The notes beneath the pieces were generated by a model. It did not search any database. It saw only the letters and a program-made list of their open reading frames with translations, and had not been told where the DNA came from. The translations under genes were made by a program, and so were the position numbers. This document shows positions 61,821 to 64,000 of a DNA stretch of 64,000 nucleotides, in pieces. The stretch is from assembly GCA_016858145.1 (NCBI GenBank), contig JAEHOE010000176.1, positions 1 through 64,000 of the forward strand, in the 5' to 3' direction. Position 1 is the first letter of the stretch. Every line of letters begins with the position of its first letter. This DNA comes from Edaphochlamys debaryana (lineage: Eukaryota > Chlorophyta > Chlorophyceae > Chlamydomonadales).

Positions 61821-64000
61821 ATGGCAGACTTCGGTCCCAAGGAGAATGCCGCGATGGAGCGCCTCCTCACGTCCTTCGGGATTCCCCCCTCAAGCCTCGG
61901 CCAGAATGGGCTAAAATTGCTGTGGAAAGCCGGCTACCACGAGGAGATTCACATTCACCGCGTCAAGCGCGAGGGCCTGACGGCCGCTAAGCTTCTACCT
62001 GCGCACATCGACCTCATCATCCATGCACAGGGTACCGGAATGGCAACAGAAGCCACTCGACACGGCTCCCGTCCATCCTCATGGCTGCCGTTGGCTCGTT
62101 ATGTGCAGGGGCCATGCCTTCGCCCGTGGGAGGAGCTTCCGGTGAGTAGGGCTTGGACGCGGAGCGCAATGCAACTGGGGCAAACACAAACGGGGACCTG
62201 GGAAGCCGGGCGGTCAAGCCCCGCCCCGCATACGCACGGCGGGGGTGGACAGCCCGGCGAGCCAGCCTCAGACTCAGGAGGGCTCAAGGGGGGCTCAGGG
62301 GGGCTCAGGGGGGGTTCAGGGGGCTGAGAGGTGCTGAGAGGCTCCAGGCGATGGGTTCAGGCGATGGGTTCCGGGGGGCCTCAGGGGGGGCTTAGGAGCT
62401 CAGAGCACCATCGCAGGCACCATCCTGAGCGGGCCAGCCTCGCAGCGGGCAGTCTCCAGCCCCGCCCCTACCGCCCCAAAGCCCTCCGCAAGCTACGGCC
62501 CCTCGCGCACCCGCAGGGCAGCCATCTTGTACGATCATTGGGATGGTCGGTTGGGGCTGTGCAGTTCTCTCGGTAGTTTCGAAGGTCGGCATGGATACAC
62601 ATGTCGCGGTCCCACCGACCTTCACCGATACACGCCGGCAGTGTTTAATTGCTTCTATATAGTTCAAGGGCTCACCAAACAGGCTGGGCGATCATAGCAT
62701 CTGCGCTTGACAGTCAGTCGGTGACACGTACGTACCCCCGACCCGCCTCCGAAGTGTTGATCGATATCTGCCAACCCAGTTCTCCATCATGGGTAGCGAG
62801 CGGCTCAGAATTCCAAAAGCGGTACCTGGCATCTCTACGCTACGTGAAGGCCGTCGAAGCCAGTTTACACTACCAGGGGGTGCCAGGGTATGGGTACGGC
62901 ACGCCCTTGACGGCAGGTGCACTACAGCCGGTCGTGGGTTAGGACTCGGGAACCCTTGAGGACGGGTTGCCGAGTTTGATTTCCTCGAGGGGCTGTAGTG
63001 CAGCGAAAGGGGCTTGGCGTTTGAACACCCCTACCGGTATGCAGGGATGCGGGAGCTACTTGACCGGTATCCAGCGTGACACATCGTCTTATGCTACTTC
63101 TTATAGCAAGCTCTGCGCCAAGAATTGGGGGCCGATCGGGGGGTGAGGTTTTGGCCCGTTTCAATCGTCAGGCAGCACTGCAATGCACCGGTATTCGCAG
63201 CAAACTTGAGAACGAAGACGGGACTCTCCGTTTGCGGCCGGGTGCAAGCGGTAACGCTGGTGCTGCAATGCCCTTCTCTCCTGGCCGCGGCCGCGGTCGA
63301 TCAGGCTGACCCAACTCAGCAGCCTGCTCCTAGCAAGGGGGCAAGCCGAGACTGGAATAGGGTGCGGAGGCTTTTTCTCAACCCAAATCTCGTGGGGTGT
63401 GAGGGCTGCTGCTTGGGCAGTCATGAGGGCGGGCTGGGGGCATGGGCTTGGGGTTGTTCTGCTGTGCCTGGGCGACGGCGCAGGAAGTCGGTTGGACGGG
63501 GTGTCTTCCCACATCGCCCCGGCCAGGGCTTCTCTGGGCTTAGCCTTCGCTGCTGGCCGATCCGGTCGCTCCTCCCCCCCCTTCCCCCAGGACCAGAGCT
63601 GCACCCAGCCACATTCAGCAGGGGAATTGCGCGGCTGACACGCGCCATGAAGACCGTCGGCAGTGCGTGCCTGCTCTCCGAGCGCCTCAGCAACGCATGG
63701 CTGCTGGTGGCTCCACGTCACTGCCTGGACCCGCAGCCCGGGGAGCCCATTGGCGACCTGGGCCTCTCGGCGCACGGCTACAAGCTCCGGCGAGTCAATT
63801 CAAATGTTGGCGGGGTGGCGGGGGGACGCAGATCCGCCGGTACGGTCGGTTGCCCTTGCCGTGGCTCGGTGTGCGTGTAGCGCGCACGCAGACTAATCAA
63901 CCCCACATCCTCCCACGCCCAGGCACTTGGCCAGCTTCCCAGACCACGACGTATCCGTGCTGATGTTCGATGGCAACCCGCACCTGGACCCCAAGCTGGA
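61821..64000 (+). CDS. Trypsin-like protease paralogue, truncated by window end
   Basis: Exon 1 (61821-62031) encodes a helical domain parallel to the gene at 53660 (MADFGPKENAAMERLL, LLWKAGY, LLPAHIDLIIHAQ). Exon 2 (63591-63789) encodes GPELHP and the His-box GSACLLSERLSNAWLL...APRHC. Exon 3 starts at 63923 (HLASFPDHDVSVL) and runs off the window. Phases equal those of the paralogue, and intron 2 again has a GC donor (GCGAGT). Intron 1 is about 1.56 kb against 279 nt in the paralogue, with a Gly-coding CTCAGGGGGG repeat near 62280-62330. The catalytic Asp is present; the Ser lies beyond the edge. Function as for the paralogue. Confidence 0.7.
62280..62400. repeat. GGGGCTCA-type and GCGATGGGTTC tandem repeats
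   Basis: Short G-rich units (GGCTCAGGGGG) repeat four to five times, followed by two copies of CAGGCGATGGGTTC. They lie in the long first intron of the 61821 gene. Confidence 0.75.
63659..63787 (+). repeat. 129-nt block identical to 54233-54361
   Basis: This is the partner of the identical block in the upstream paralogue. Sequence on both sides diverges immediately. Confidence 0.9.
63790..63922 (+). other. GC-AG intron conserved in the paralogue
   Basis: The exon ends CTC CG, followed by GCGAGT. The acceptor CAG at 63920-63922 rebuilds CGG CAC TTG. Same position as the GC-AG intron at 54364. Confidence 0.75.

Overview
The window looks like nuclear DNA of a chlamydomonadalean (volvocine-type) green alga. 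It is strongly GC-rich. Genes are cut into many short exons by introns with GTGAGT/GTGCGT-like donors and C-rich tracts ending in CAG. Proteins carry Ser-Pro, Ala and Gly runs. The gene families fit too: a receptor-type class III nucleotidyl cyclase, a G8/parallel-beta-helix extracellular protein with Ser-Pro linkers and ShKT-like cysteine modules, and a BTB protein. Exon models were built by hand from splice signals. Where stated, the reading frame closes exactly over all exons.

Layout. 1-8.1 kb, minus strand: an intronless, broken Gag/protease-like polyprotein of a retroelement, running off the left edge, with an 89-bp palindrome that shifts its frame. 8.8-18.3 kb, plus: a 19-exon receptor nucleotidyl cyclase of 1610 aa. 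One intron holds an inverted copy of the 5' end of the next gene. 21.4-24.9 kb, plus: an 8-exon protein of 739 aa with a propeller-like N-terminus, a BTB domain and a Pro/Tyr/Gly-rich tail. 26.2-43.2 kb, plus: one 40-exon gene of 2782 aa with an N-terminal membrane or signal anchor, a G8 domain, a beta-helix region, a Ser-Pro hinge and about 11 ShKT-like modules. 44.2-48.5 kb, minus: a 6-exon RS-rich nuclear protein of 883 aa. 49.4-52.4 kb, plus: pyridoxal kinase, 8 exons, 343 aa. 53.7-55.8 kb, plus: a small alpha-helical domain fused to a trypsin-like protease. 57.9-60.5 kb, minus: an orphan second nucleotide-binding domain of an ABCC transporter, surrounded by duplicated pieces of its own exons. 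61.8 kb to the right edge, plus: a paralogue of the protease gene, cut by the window end.

The genes do not form a pathway; this is ordinary eukaryotic gene order. The recurring theme is local duplication: an inverted gene fragment in an intron, exon-shuffled cysteine modules, duplicated ABC exons, a 129-nt block identical between the two protease paralogues, and minisatellites in introns. At least four introns appear to use GC-AG boundaries. The most biologically interesting points are the cyclase, whose catalytic residues are split between two cyclase-like domains, and the very large G8/ShKT mosaic protein.
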